This document shows positions 55,883 through 64,000 of a stretch of 64,000 nucleotides of DNA, in pieces. The notes beneath the pieces are model-generated. The model ran no database searches. It saw only the letters and a list, made by a program, of their open reading frames with translations, and was not told the DNA's origin. The DNA lies in NCBI RefSeq assembly GCF_000712075.1, contig NZ_JONW01000005.1:997001-1061000 (forward strand), in the 5' to 3' direction. The translations under genes and the position numbers were made by a program. Source of the DNA: Caulobacter sp. UNC358MFTsu5.1. Its GTDB lineage: Bacteria > Pseudomonadota > Alphaproteobacteria > Caulobacterales > Caulobacteraceae. Numbering within the stretch: the first letter of the stretch is position 1; every line of letters starts with the position of its first letter.

Positions 55883-56884
55883 CTACTCCGGTTCTTGCTG
55901 GCTGATGCAGTGGAACGAGCCGCCGCCGGTGAGGATGGCGGTCGAGGGCAGGCCGATCACCTCGCGCTCGGGGAACAGCCCGCTGATCACCTCGACGGCG
56001 AAGGCGCCCGACTCCTCGGCGTAGATCGGCACGATCACCGCCTCGTTGGCGATCAGGAAGTTCATGTGCGAGGCCGGGATGATCTCGCCGTCCTCGTCGA
56101 GGACGCGGCCCGGCGACGGGATGCGGACCACCTGCAGGGGCGAGCCGCGGCTGTCGGTCATGCCGGCCAGGGCGCGGGCGGTCTCGGCGTAGACCTCGGC
56201 GTTGGGGTCGTCGACGCCGAAGGCCATGGGGCAGGCCACCACGCCCGGCGCGACGAAGCGGGCCAGGTTGTCGACGTGGCCGTCGGTGTGGTCGTTCAGC
56301 AGGCCGTCGCCCAGCCACAGCACCTTCTTGGCGCCCAGGGCGGCGGTCAGGGCGGCCGTGGCCTTGGCCTCGTCCCAGTCGCCGTTGCGGTTGGCGTTCA
56401 GCAGGCACTGGCGGGTGGTGAGGATCGTGCCCGTGCCGTCGTGGTCCAGGGCGCCGCCCTCCAGCACGAAGGCGTTGCGGGCCAGGGGCGCACCCGAGGC
56501 GGCGGCGATCTGCTCGGCGACGATGTCGTCGCCCTCCAGCTGGTACTTGCCGCCCCAGCCGTTGAACTTGAAGCCGGCCGCGACGGCGCCCTTGGCGGTC
56601 TCGGTGAAGATCGGACCGGTGTCACGCAGCCAGATGTCGCCGAACTGGCCGCGGACGATCTCGACCGTGGTGTCGCCGAGAAGCGCGCGGGCGGCGGCCT
56701 CGGCCTCGTCGCCGACCACCATCAGGCGCACGCGCTCGCCGCCCGGACCGGCCAGGGCGCGGGCCAGGTCGGCCACTTCCTGCTGGGCTTGCTCGAGGTC
56801 TTCCTGCCACAGCTCGGCGTGGCTGGGGAAACCCACCCACATGGCGCGGTGCGGAGCCCACTCGGCGGGGACGGTCGTGGTCAT
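55883..56884 (-). CDS. aguA: Agmatine deiminase
   Basis: Protein of 333 aa converting agmatine to N-carbamoylputrescine. It has WVGFPSHAELW near the N terminus, LRDTGPIF, the EGGALDHDGTGTILTT core, HVDNLARF, and the catalytic Cys in GGSFHCISQQ. With aguB it forms the agmatine route to putrescine. No arginine decarboxylase is in the window, so agmatine must come from elsewhere. Confidence 0.94.
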   Translation of the reverse strand: MTTTVPAEWAPHRAMWVGFPSHAELWQEDLEQAQQEVADLARALAGPGGERVRLMVVGDEAEAAARALLGDTTVEIVRGQFGDIWLRDTGPIFTETAKGAVAAGFKFNGWGGKYQLEGDDIVAEQIAAASGAPLARNAFVLEGGALDHDGTGTILTTRQCLLNANRNGDWDEAKATAALTAALGAKKVLWLGDGLLNDHTDGHVDNLARFVAPGVVACPMAFGVDDPNAEVYAETARALAGMTDSRGSPLQVVRIPSPGRVLDEDGEIIPASHMNFLIANEAVIVPIYAEESGAFAVEVISGLFPEREVIGLPSTAILTGGGSFHCISQQEPE

Positions 56885-56968
56885 GAACGGAACCTGGATC
56901 GAAACGGGAGGCGCAAATGGGCCGGGACGGCCCCGGGGTCAAGCCGCCCTTCTAGCAAACTGGTGCGA

Positions 56969-57003
56969 CAAAAGAAAAAGGGCGGTCCGTTTCCGGACCG
57001 CCC
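56969..57003 (-). terminator. Rho-independent terminator of the TonB receptor at 57042
   Basis: On the minus strand GGGCGGTCCG pairs with CGGACCGCCC around GAAA (56980-57003), followed by TTTTTCTTTT. Confidence 0.9.
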
Positions 57004-57041
57004 TTCCGTCTTTGACCGAGAGGTCAGCCTCGAGAGGCCGA

Positions 57042-59525
57042 TTAGAACTCGGTGCGCAGGGTGAACTGAACCGTGCGCGGCGAGCCGATGTAGTAGGTCG
57101 GCGCGCTGGCCGCCGAACCCGTCAGGGCCACGGCGTTGGTGCGCGAGCTGATCGAGCCGAAGTAGGTCTCGTTGAACAGGTTGTTCACGTTCAGCTGGGC
57201 GTAGGTCTTCTTGGCGAAGGGCAGGTCGTACGACAGCGACATGTCCCACACGGTGTAGTGCGGGGCGACTTCGTCGTTCACGTCCGTCGAGTAGCGGTTG
57301 CCGGTGTACTTGCCCTGGACGCCCATGTGCAGCGCCTCGGTGATGTCCCAGTCGACGCGGCCGCCGAAGGTGTACTTCGGGGTCTCGACCACTTGCTTGC
57401 CCGACAGCGGCAGGAGGGCGCCGGCGGCGTTGAGCACCAGGTCGTCCTGGATCTCGCTGTTGTTGTACGAGAACGAGCCGGTGACCGTCAGGTATTCCGC
57501 GACGGCCCAGGCCGCTTGCGTGTCGAAGCCCCAGGCCTTCACGTCACCGACGTTGCGGTCGATGCTGATGTTCAGGTCCGGATCGAAGGCTTGCACGATG
57601 CGGTTCTTGTAGTCGGTCTTCCACAGCGCGGCGGTGGCCATGACGGTCGGCGCCGAGTAGCGGTAGCCCAGGTCGTAGGTCTTGGTCGTTTCCGGACGGG
57701 TGTCGGCCGGGGTGCCGACGCCGTTTTCCAGCGTGGCGGTGTAGAGGTTGTCGGTACGCGGCGAGGAGAAGCCCTCGGCGTAGCTGACGTACACGGTGTG
57801 ACCGCCGCCGATGTCATAGGTCGCGCCGGCGTTCGGCAGGACCTTGTCGTACTTCACAGTGGCCGACCACGGCTTGATGTAGCGCAGGTTGGCGGCCGTG
57901 CCGGTGGCGAACTGCACGGTGCCGTCGGTGTTGGTGACGACCGGCGCCTGGGTGGTGCAGCTGACGGTGAAGCCCGAGATGACGGTCGTCAGGTTCGTGG
58001 CGTTCTGCGTGTAGCAGTACTGGTTCAGCTCGCGCTTGAAGAAGGGCGCGCGCACGCCGAGGTTCACGGTCAGGCGGCTGTCCATGAACTTGCCGCGGTA
58101 TTCGGCGGCGACCTGGTTCAGCTGGGCGATCGAGAAGCGGTCGCGAGCGCGCAGATAGCTGCCGTCCGAGGTGTAGATCTTGGCGCCGTGGCCGTCCTTG
58201 CCGCCGAACACGTTGGTCGTGTTGCCTTCGGCGTCGAGGGCCGTGTACTCGCCGGTCTGACGGTGGCGGCCGTAGTCGCCGGTGTAGGCGACGCGGATGC
58301 GGTTGTCGTCGTTCAGGTCCCAGATCAGCGAGCTGGTGACCGTGTAGCGGCGGGTGTTGGTGACGCTGGGCGCGAAGAACGCGACGGTGTCGAGCGTGTC
58401 GCCGTCGCCGTTCAGGTCCTTGGCGGCGCCGTTCGAACCGCGGACGCGGCCGTCGGTTTCAGCCACGGTGGCCAGCTGCGAGCCGCCGTCGGCCAGGGTG
58501 TACTGGAACGACGGGTCGATCGTCAGGCGCAGGTTGTCGGTCAGGTGGAACAGGGCCGAGCCGCGGACGCTGCCGGTGTTCGACGGGTTGACCTGGCGGC
58601 CGTAGTAGTCCGAGCAGTTGCCCGGGATGGCCGGGGCGGTCTCGGTGATGGTGCGGGTGCCCGCGTTGATCACGCGGTTGGTGCAGGTGGCGGTGTAGTC
58701 GAGGTTCTTGCCGAAGGCGTTGAACTCGGCCAGCGTCAGCTGACGGATGTTGTTGTTGCGGTTCTCATTGTAGTTCACCGCGAGGCTGACGAAGTCGCCG
58801 CGATCGCCGATGTCCTGGATGATGCGGGCGTTGACCTGCTTCTTCTCGAGCGAGCCCGGGCCCTTCCACTTGTCGTACTTCTGGTACGAGCCGGCCACGA
58901 AGGCGCGGGTGCCGATCGGACCGAAGTCGCCGGTTTCCAGCATCAGGAAGGCGCGGCGATAGTTGTCGTCGCCGATCGAGGCGTCGGCGATGCCGCCGAA
59001 CTCATGCGCCGGCTTGCGGGTGATGTAGTTGATGGTGCCGCCGGTGGCCGAAGCGGTCGGGCTGTCGACGTCGGTCGTGCCCAGGTTGACGCTGGCGCGG
59101 TCGATCAGTTCGGGGTCCAGCTGCTGGTTCGGATAGACGGCGTAGTTGCCGGTGTCGTTCAGCGGCACGCCGTCGAAGGTGACCGAGACGCGGGCGCCGT
59201 CGAAGCCGCGCAGGCGCAGGTTGCCGCCCGACGAACCGTAGGGGTCGTTGTTGGTGAAGCTGACGCCCGGCAGCAGGTTCAGCGACTGGAACACGTTCTG
59301 GCCGGTGGACTGGGTCGCCAGGAAAGCGTTGTCGACCGAGGCGCGCGACTTCGGCAGCGTCTCGACGATCTGGCCGGCGACGGCGCGCTGGCCGGCGGCG
59401 GTCACGACCACGCTGTCGACTTCGTTGGCTTGCGAGCCGGTCGACTGGGCGAAGGCGGCGGTGGCGCTGAGCAGGCAGCCGACCAGAGCGGTCGACGCCA
59501 GACAGGCGAGCTTTTTCGTCATCAT
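57042..59525 (-). CDS. TonB-dependent receptor
   Basis: Large receptor of 827 aa with a signal peptide (SATAAFAQ, cleavage about residue 26). Plug NVFQSLNLLPGVSFTNNDPYGSSGGNLRLRGFDGARVSVTFDGVPLND and ATGGTINYITRKP. Four cysteines (TCTNRV, NCSDYY, YCYTQN, SCTTQ) in the barrel suggest two extracellular disulfides. The barrel ends RTVQFTLRTEF. Substrate unknown. Two consecutive ATG codons; a good terminator follows. Confidence 0.9.
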   Translation of the reverse strand: MMTKKLACLASTALVGCLLSATAAFAQSTGSQANEVDSVVVTAAGQRAVAGQIVETLPKSRASVDNAFLATQSTGQNVFQSLNLLPGVSFTNNDPYGSSGGNLRLRGFDGARVSVTFDGVPLNDTGNYAVYPNQQLDPELIDRASVNLGTTDVDSPTASATGGTINYITRKPAHEFGGIADASIGDDNYRRAFLMLETGDFGPIGTRAFVAGSYQKYDKWKGPGSLEKKQVNARIIQDIGDRGDFVSLAVNYNENRNNNIRQLTLAEFNAFGKNLDYTATCTNRVINAGTRTITETAPAIPGNCSDYYGRQVNPSNTGSVRGSALFHLTDNLRLTIDPSFQYTLADGGSQLATVAETDGRVRGSNGAAKDLNGDGDTLDTVAFFAPSVTNTRRYTVTSSLIWDLNDDNRIRVAYTGDYGRHRQTGEYTALDAEGNTTNVFGGKDGHGAKIYTSDGSYLRARDRFSIAQLNQVAAEYRGKFMDSRLTVNLGVRAPFFKRELNQYCYTQNATNLTTVISGFTVSCTTQAPVVTNTDGTVQFATGTAANLRYIKPWSATVKYDKVLPNAGATYDIGGGHTVYVSYAEGFSSPRTDNLYTATLENGVGTPADTRPETTKTYDLGYRYSAPTVMATAALWKTDYKNRIVQAFDPDLNISIDRNVGDVKAWGFDTQAAWAVAEYLTVTGSFSYNNSEIQDDLVLNAAGALLPLSGKQVVETPKYTFGGRVDWDITEALHMGVQGKYTGNRYSTDVNDEVAPHYTVWDMSLSYDLPFAKKTYAQLNVNNLFNETYFGSISSRTNAVALTGSAASAPTYYIGSPRTVQFTLRTEF

Positions 59526-59717
59526 CTTGATCTATCCCCTCGTTCAAGTCGCAGCGGGGTGCATGAAGCCCGCCGGACCACTCATTAAGAGGCTCTTTAG
59601 CGACGTATTTAGAAGGTTTGGTGACGGAAAGGCCACGATCGCGGATAAACACGCTTCGGGGGCCCCGCTTGCGGAAGATTTAGTCAGCGTCCTCTTACTT
59701 ATGCGGGAGAAATCGGC

Positions 59718-61310
59718 GTGGCCCTTGATGAAACAGCGCGGGCGACTCGAGCGCGAATCGAAAGGCTGACCCTGATCTTGATCGGGGTCCTGACGATTCT
59801 GAGGGTCGTGGCGCTGTTCGTCACACCCCTGGAGTTGTACCCGGACGAAGCCCAGTACTGGCTGTGGTCCCGCCACCTCGATTTCGGCTATTTCTCCAAG
59901 CCTCCGGTCATCGCCTGGCTGATCTGGGCGACCACGGGAATCGGCGGCGACGCCGAGGCCTGGCTGCGCATCGGTTCGCCCCTGCTCAACGCCGCCACGG
60001 CCCTGATCATCGCCCGCATCGCCACGCGGCTGTACGGCGACGAACGGGGCGGGACCTGGGTCGGCGCGGCCGCCGCGGCGATCTTCATCCTGATGCCGGG
60101 GGTCCAGCTGTCGTCGGTGCTGATCACCACCGACACCCCGCTGCTGTTCTTCCTGGCCTTGATGATCTGGGCCTGCGTCAGCTTGCCGCACGCCTCGCCC
60201 CGCGTCCGCATCTGGGTCGCCGCCGGCATGGGCGCGGCGCTGGGCATGGCGTTCCTGAGCAAGTACGCGGCGATCTACGCCCTGGCCAGCCTGGCCGTGC
60301 ACCTGTTCCTCTCGCGCGAGGCCCGTCGCGCCTGGACCCCGGCCATGGCGGTCGCCTTCTTCACGGCCCTGCTGGTGGTCTTCGCCCCCAACATGATCTG
60401 GAACTACCAGCACCACTTCTCGACGCTGGAGCACACCGCCGCCAACGCCAACTGGAAGTCGGGCAAGCTGTTCAACCCGATGGAGCTGATCCAGTTCGTC
60501 GGCTCGCAGTTCGGGGTGTTCGGGCCCGTGCCGTTCGCCGTGCTGGGCGGCGGCGCCCTGCTGCTGGCGGTCCGCAAGCGGCTGGCCGCCGCCGACATCA
60601 CCCTGCTGTGCTTCGCCCTGCCGCCGCTGGCGACGGTGGCGGCCCAGGCCTTCGTCTCGCGCGCCAACGCCAACTGGGCGGCCGCGGCCTATGTCGCCGG
60701 CTCGGTGCTGGTCGCCGCCTGGCTGCTGCGCTGGGACGCCCGCCGCTGGCTGATCGGCGGCCTAGTCCTGCAGGGCGTGCTGGCCGTCCTGTTCCTGACC
60801 TGGGTGATCGCTCCGCGCACGGCCGACGCCATGGGCATGGGCAACGCCTTCAAGCGGGCCCGCGGCTGGGACCAGACGGTGCAGGCGATCATCGACCGCT
60901 CGCGCGAGGAGCAGGCCCTGCACGGCGGCCTGACCGCCGTCGCCCTGGACGACCGCTTCCTCTACAACGTGGCCGCCTATTACGGCCGCGACTATTTCGG
61001 CACGCCGGCCGCCCCGCCGCTGAAGATGTGGGTGCACGAGATCGCCCCCCGCAACCAGGCCGAGGCCGAGGCCCCGCTGGACGCCGGGCTGGGCCGCCGG
61101 GTGCTGATCGCCAGCCTGGAAGGCACCTATCGCGGCAAGATCCAGCAGGACTTCGCGACGACGTCCGACCTGCAGATCGTCCGCGTGCGCCTGGACAGGA
61201 AGCGCTCGCGCCGCACCGACCTGTTCATCGCCCAGGACTTCCGGCCCGTGCCGCGCGACCCGGTGACGGGGCTGCCGCCGGATACGCCGTGGAAGGATCC
61301 GGGGAAATAG
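59718..61310 (+). CDS. Glycosyltransferase family 39 membrane protein (ArnT/PMT-like)
   Basis: Protein of 530 aa with about 11 TM helices and a periplasmic C-terminal domain. The first loop has the family motif LYPDEAQYWLWSRHLDFGYFSKPP, where DE is catalytic. It transfers a sugar from a polyprenyl donor to a lipid or surface glycan. GTG start with GGGAGAA upstream. Divergent from the TonB receptor; acceptor unknown. Confidence 0.85.
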   Translation: MALDETARATRARIERLTLILIGVLTILRVVALFVTPLELYPDEAQYWLWSRHLDFGYFSKPPVIAWLIWATTGIGGDAEAWLRIGSPLLNAATALIIARIATRLYGDERGGTWVGAAAAAIFILMPGVQLSSVLITTDTPLLFFLALMIWACVSLPHASPRVRIWVAAGMGAALGMAFLSKYAAIYALASLAVHLFLSREARRAWTPAMAVAFFTALLVVFAPNMIWNYQHHFSTLEHTAANANWKSGKLFNPMELIQFVGSQFGVFGPVPFAVLGGGALLLAVRKRLAAADITLLCFALPPLATVAAQAFVSRANANWAAAAYVAGSVLVAAWLLRWDARRWLIGGLVLQGVLAVLFLTWVIAPRTADAMGMGNAFKRARGWDQTVQAIIDRSREEQALHGGLTAVALDDRFLYNVAAYYGRDYFGTPAAPPLKMWVHEIAPRNQAEAEAPLDAGLGRRVLIASLEGTYRGKIQQDFATTSDLQIVRVRLDRKRSRRTDLFIAQDFRPVPRDPVTGLPPDTPWKDPGK

Positions 61311-61319
61311 ACGATGACT

Positions 61320-61442
61320 CCCTCCCCCTTGTGGGGAGGGTGGCCCCGAAGGGGTCGGGTGGGGTTTGATGAGCCAGCCTTTCGGCGCTGGAGGCCCCAC
61401 CCACCAGCTTCGCTGGTCCCCCCTCCCCACAAGGGGGAGGGA
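61320..61442. repeat. Family A composite palindromic repeat
   Basis: Left unit CCTCCCCCTTGTGGGGAGGG plus GGCCCCGAAGGGGTC; right unit ACCAGCTTCGCTGGT plus CCCTCCCCACAAGGGGGAGG. Inverted pair between the GT39 gene (plus) and scoB (minus). See 1880. Confidence 0.85.
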
Positions 61443-61452
61443 GACGGTCGCC

Positions 61453-62094
61453 CTAGAGGGCGACCTCGAACGCCGCCTCGGTCTTGGCCTTCACTTCATC
61501 CACCGTCACGTCCGGCGCCAGCTCGATCAGCCGCACCGGCGTCTTGCCGCGATTGATCTCGAAGACGCCCAGCTCGGTGATCAGCAGGTCGACCACGCCC
61601 GCCCCGGTCAGGGGCAGCGAGCAGCGGTGCAGCAGCTTGGGCGCGCCGGACTTCTCGCAGTGGTCCATGACCACCACCACCCGCTTGACGCCGGCCACCA
61701 GGTCCATGGCCCCGCCCATGCCCTTGACCATCTTGCCGGGCACCATCCAGTTGGCCAGGTCGCCGTTCTCGCTGACCTGCATGCCGCCCAGGATCGACAG
61801 GGCGATGTGGCCGCCGCGGATCATCGCGAAGCTGTCGGCCGACGAGAAGTACGAGCTGGAGTCCAGCTCGGTGATCGTCTGCTTGCCGGCGTTGATCAGG
61901 TCGGCGTCCTCCTCGCCCTCGTAGGGGAAGGGGCCCATGCCCAGCATGCCGTTCTCGCTCTGCAGCGTCACCGACATGCCCTCGGGGATGTAGTTGGCCA
62001 CCAGGGTCGGGATGCCGATGCCCAGGTTCACGTAGAAGCCGTCCCGCAGCTCCTTGGCCGCCCGTTCGGCCATCTGGTCGCGCGTCCAGGCCAT
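61453..62094 (-). CDS. scoB: 3-oxoacid CoA-transferase, subunit B
   Basis: Protein of 213 aa pairing with ScoA to move CoA from succinyl-CoA to acetoacetate or other 3-oxoacids. The catalytic Glu lies in LQSENGMLGMGPFP, and GMGGAMDLVAGVKRVVV is family-typical. It overlaps scoA by one base (TAATG). Used in ketone-body and polyhydroxybutyrate-derived acetoacetate use. Confidence 0.94.
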   Translation of the reverse strand: MAWTRDQMAERAAKELRDGFYVNLGIGIPTLVANYIPEGMSVTLQSENGMLGMGPFPYEGEEDADLINAGKQTITELDSSSYFSSADSFAMIRGGHIALSILGGMQVSENGDLANWMVPGKMVKGMGGAMDLVAGVKRVVVVMDHCEKSGAPKLLHRCSLPLTGAGVVDLLITELGVFEINRGKTPVRLIELAPDVTVDEVKAKTEAAFEVAL

Positions 62095-62804
62095 TACACC
62101 GACTCCTTCGGACGGGTGGTCACGCGCTCGATGCGCTTCTCGAACTTGGCGCCCTTGATCAGGCGGTCGACATAGATGCCGGGCGTGTGGATGTTGTCCT
62201 TGTCCAGCGCCCCGATCTCGACGACCTCCTCGACCTCGACGACGGTGGCCTTGCCGGCCGTGGCCATCATCGGATTGAAGTTCCGCGCCGTCTTCCGATA
62301 GACGAGGTTGCCCTCGGCGTCGGCCTTCCAGGCCTTGACGATGGCGAGGTCGGCGACGAGGCCGCGCTCCATCACGTACATCTCGCCGTCGAACTCGCGC
62401 GTCTCCTTGCCCTCGGCCACCAGGGTGCCGTAGCCGGTGCGCGTGAAGAAGGCCGGGATGCCCGCCCCGCCGGCGCGGATGCGTTCGGCCAGGGTGCCCT
62501 GCGGATTGAACTCCAGTTCCAGCTCGCCGCTGAGGTAGAGCTGTTCGAACAGCTTGTTCTCACCCACATAGGACGAGACCATCTTCTTGATCTGGCGGTT
62601 CTCCAGCAGGATCCCCAGGCCGAAGCCGTCGACGCCGCAATTGTTGGAGATGACCGTGAGGTCCTTCGTCCCCGCCTCGCGGATCGCCGCGATCAGGTTC
62701 TCGGGAATGCCGCACAGGCCGAAGCCGCCGGCCATGATGGTCATGCCATCGAATAAAAGACCCGCCAGCGCTTCGGCGGCTGTGGACTTCACCTTGTCGA
62801 CCAT
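62094..62804 (-). CDS. scoA: 3-oxoacid CoA-transferase, subunit A
   Basis: Protein of 236 aa: [24 protein letters not shown] is the signature near the N terminus, and [30 protein letters not shown] the CoA-binding region. Forms the alpha part of the heterodimeric transferase with ScoB. First gene of scoAB. It is divergent from the kefF-like gene. Confidence 0.94.
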   Translation of the reverse strand: MVDKVKSTAAEALAGLLFDGMTIMAGGFGLCGIPENLIAAIREAGTKDLTVISNNCGVDGFGLGILLENRQIKKMVSSYVGENKLFEQLYLSGELELEFNPQGTLAERIRAGGAGIPAFFTRTGYGTLVAEGKETREFDGEMYVMERGLVADLAIVKAWKADAEGNLVYRKTARNFNPMMATAGKATVVEVEEVVEIGALDKDNIHTPGIYVDRLIKGAKFEKRIERVTTRPKESV

Positions 62805-62900
62805 GGTTCCTCCCGGAGCGACGTTCGCCGATTGCTCTGGACCGGCGGGCGGAGAAATTCAACTCTTGATGAATAAAATTTCGATGCGTGGAGTGAAGGC

Positions 62901-63512
62901 GTGACGGATCAGGCTAACCCTGGGGAAGCTATCATCGGCGGCGTGACGCCCGCCACCTCGGGCGTGCTTTTGACCCTGGCGCATCCGGCGCTTGAACGGT
63001 CTCGCGCCAACCGCGCCCTGGCCAAGGCGGCCAAGGGGCTGGACGGGGTCACGTTCCACGACCTGTACGAGACCTATCCGGACTTCGCGATCGACATCGA
63101 GGCCGAGCAGGAGAAGCTGTTGAACCACGACGTGATCGCCGTGCAGTTCCCGCTCTACTGGTACTCGACGCCGGCCCTCCTGAAGGAGTGGTTCGACCTG
63201 GTCTGGCTGCACGGCTTCGCCTACGGCCTGGAGGGCAACGCCCTGGCCGGCAAGCGCCTGTTCGCCGCCTGCACCACCGGCGGGGCGGCCAAGGCCTATC
63301 ACGCCCACGGCTACAACCGCTTCACCCTGGACGAATATCTTCGCCCCCTGGAGCAGACCGCCTATCTGTGCGGCATGGTCTGGGAGACGCCCTTCGTGGT
63401 GCACGGCGCGGCGGTCAAGGACGACGAGGAGCTGAAGGCCGAGGCCCAACGCTACCGCGCCCGCATCGCCTCGCTGCTGACCGTCCCCGCCGACGCCGAA
63501 CTGGGGGCCTGA
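62901..63512 (+). CDS. NAD(P)H oxidoreductase, KefF-like
   Basis: Flavodoxin-fold quinone reductase of 203 aa: LTLAHPALERSRANRALAKAA at the N terminus, DVIAVQFPLYWYSTPALLKEWFDLV for the flavin loop, and FAACTTGGAAKAY. Such proteins activate the KefC K+ efflux system. The kefC-like gene starts 3 bp after its stop, supporting that role. GTG start after GGAG. Confidence 0.88.
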   Translation: MTDQANPGEAIIGGVTPATSGVLLTLAHPALERSRANRALAKAAKGLDGVTFHDLYETYPDFAIDIEAEQEKLLNHDVIAVQFPLYWYSTPALLKEWFDLVWLHGFAYGLEGNALAGKRLFAACTTGGAAKAYHAHGYNRFTLDEYLRPLEQTAYLCGMVWETPFVVHGAAVKDDEELKAEAQRYRARIASLLTVPADAELGA

Positions 63513-63515
63513 GCC

Positions 63516-64000
63516 ATGCCGTTCCTGCTGCAAGCCCTGGTCTATCTGGGCGCCGCCGTCATCTCCGTCCCGATCGCCAAGCGCCTGGGCCTGGGCTCGG
63601 TGCTGGGCTACCTGATCGCCGGTGTTGTGATCGGGCCGTTCGCCCTGTCGCTGGTCGGCGAGCAGACCGACGTGCGGACCTTCGCCGAGTTCGGCGTGGT
63701 GATCCTGCTGTTCCTGATCGGGCTGGAGGTCCAGCCCTCCACCCTGTGGGACATGCGCAAGGCGATCTTCGGCTTCGGCGGCGCCCAGGTGGTGGGCACC
63801 TCGGTCGCCATCGCCGGCGTCTCGATGCTGCTGGGCCTGCCCTGGCAGACGGCCCTGGCCGTGGGGATGGTGCTGGCCATGTCGTCCACCGCCATCGTGC
63901 TGCAGACCCTGGACGAGAAGGGTCTGAGGCAAGGCCCGGTCGGGCGCGCGGCCTTCGGCATCCTGCTGCTGCAGGACCTGGCGGTGATCCCGATGTTCGC
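63516..64000 (+). CDS. KefC/KefB-like K+/H+ antiporter, partial at window edge
   Basis: First 161 codons are visible; the frame runs off the window. [49 protein letters not shown] begins the transporter domain, followed by [17 protein letters not shown] and [14 protein letters not shown]. With the KefF-like protein it probably forms a glutathione-gated K+ efflux system that protects against electrophiles. Third CPA2 antiporter in the window; the RCK domain cannot be seen. Confidence 0.9.
   Translation, partial: MPFLLQALVYLGAAVISVPIAKRLGLGSVLGYLIAGVVIGPFALSLVGEQTDVRTFAEFGVVILLFLIGLEVQPSTLWDMRKAIFGFGGAQVVGTSVAIAGVSMLLGLPWQTALAVGMVLAMSSTAIVLQTLDEKGLRQGPVGRAAFGILLLQDLAVIPMF

Noticed and set aside
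56202-59588. Plus-strand open frame of over 1100 codons opposite aguA and the TonB receptor
   Set aside because: Antisense shadow of two real genes; composition is low-complexity and no domain is recognisable.

Overview
The window is chromosomal DNA of a high-GC alphaproteobacterium, most likely Caulobacter or a close relative (Caulobacteraceae). The reasons are the strong GC third-position bias, the four complete TonB-dependent receptors plus one more of the simple beta-barrel type, a SapC-family protein, split NrdR-controlled nrdA and nrdB, a serine-palmitoyltransferase-like enzyme, a hisS-hisZ-hisG block, and GANTC sites in promoter DNA. No tRNA, rRNA, CRISPR array, intact insertion sequence or prophage was seen.

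Layout. 0-12 kb: nrdB and nrdA (both minus, each behind tandem NrdR boxes) lie about 7 kb apart with a GST, a JmjC-like cupin, TauE, a hemolysin-III protein, a patatin phospholipase and small proteins between them; then an OmpA protein with a 30-proline hinge. 12-24 kb: a TetR-HlyD-ABC export operon with a perfect palindromic operator, a second TetR divergent from an SPT-like enzyme and a secreted TPR-like protein, and two CPA2 K+/H+ antiporters with a small HTH protein. 23.4-27 kb: a copper-acquisition operon (DUF2946, TonB receptor, YcnI, PCuAC). 27-30 kb: a DUF559 nuclease gene enclosed by long inverted twin-hairpin repeats, then an M13 metallopeptidase. 30-34 kb: hisS-hisZ-hisG behind a previously unannotated histidine-rich leader peptide. 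34-36.5 kb: an AT-rich island with a 2-TM protein and an octapeptide-repeat protein, a gene-poor stretch and a repeat-bracketed 70-aa gene. 36.7-45.5 kb: two TonB-type receptors, one divergent from a BlaI/M56 (BlaR1-like) pair with two BlaI-type operators, and pgi. 45.6-54.3 kb: redoxin, DUF1353 lipoprotein, ScsB/DsbD, MaoC-like protein, SapC, a ZnuD-like receptor with a Zur-like box, and a class A acid phosphatase. 54.4-64 kb: GNAT, aguB-aguA (agmatine to putrescine), a large TonB receptor, a GT39 glycosyltransferase, scoAB, and kefF with the start of a kefC-like gene running off the edge.

How it works together. Much of the window deals with the cell envelope and metal or nutrient uptake, with local regulators beside their targets (BlaI, Zur-like, TetR, NrdR, the DUF2946 leader ORF). 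Nearly every non-overlapping convergent gene junction carries a composite palindromic repeat; five repeat families (A-E) are described. The most unusual items are the his leader with three mutually exclusive pairing segments, the DUF559 gene inside REP-like inverted repeats, the RAPP-ending DUF2946 ORF ahead of the copper receptor, and the AT-rich NPRVNS-repeat module, which I cannot assign to any known system.
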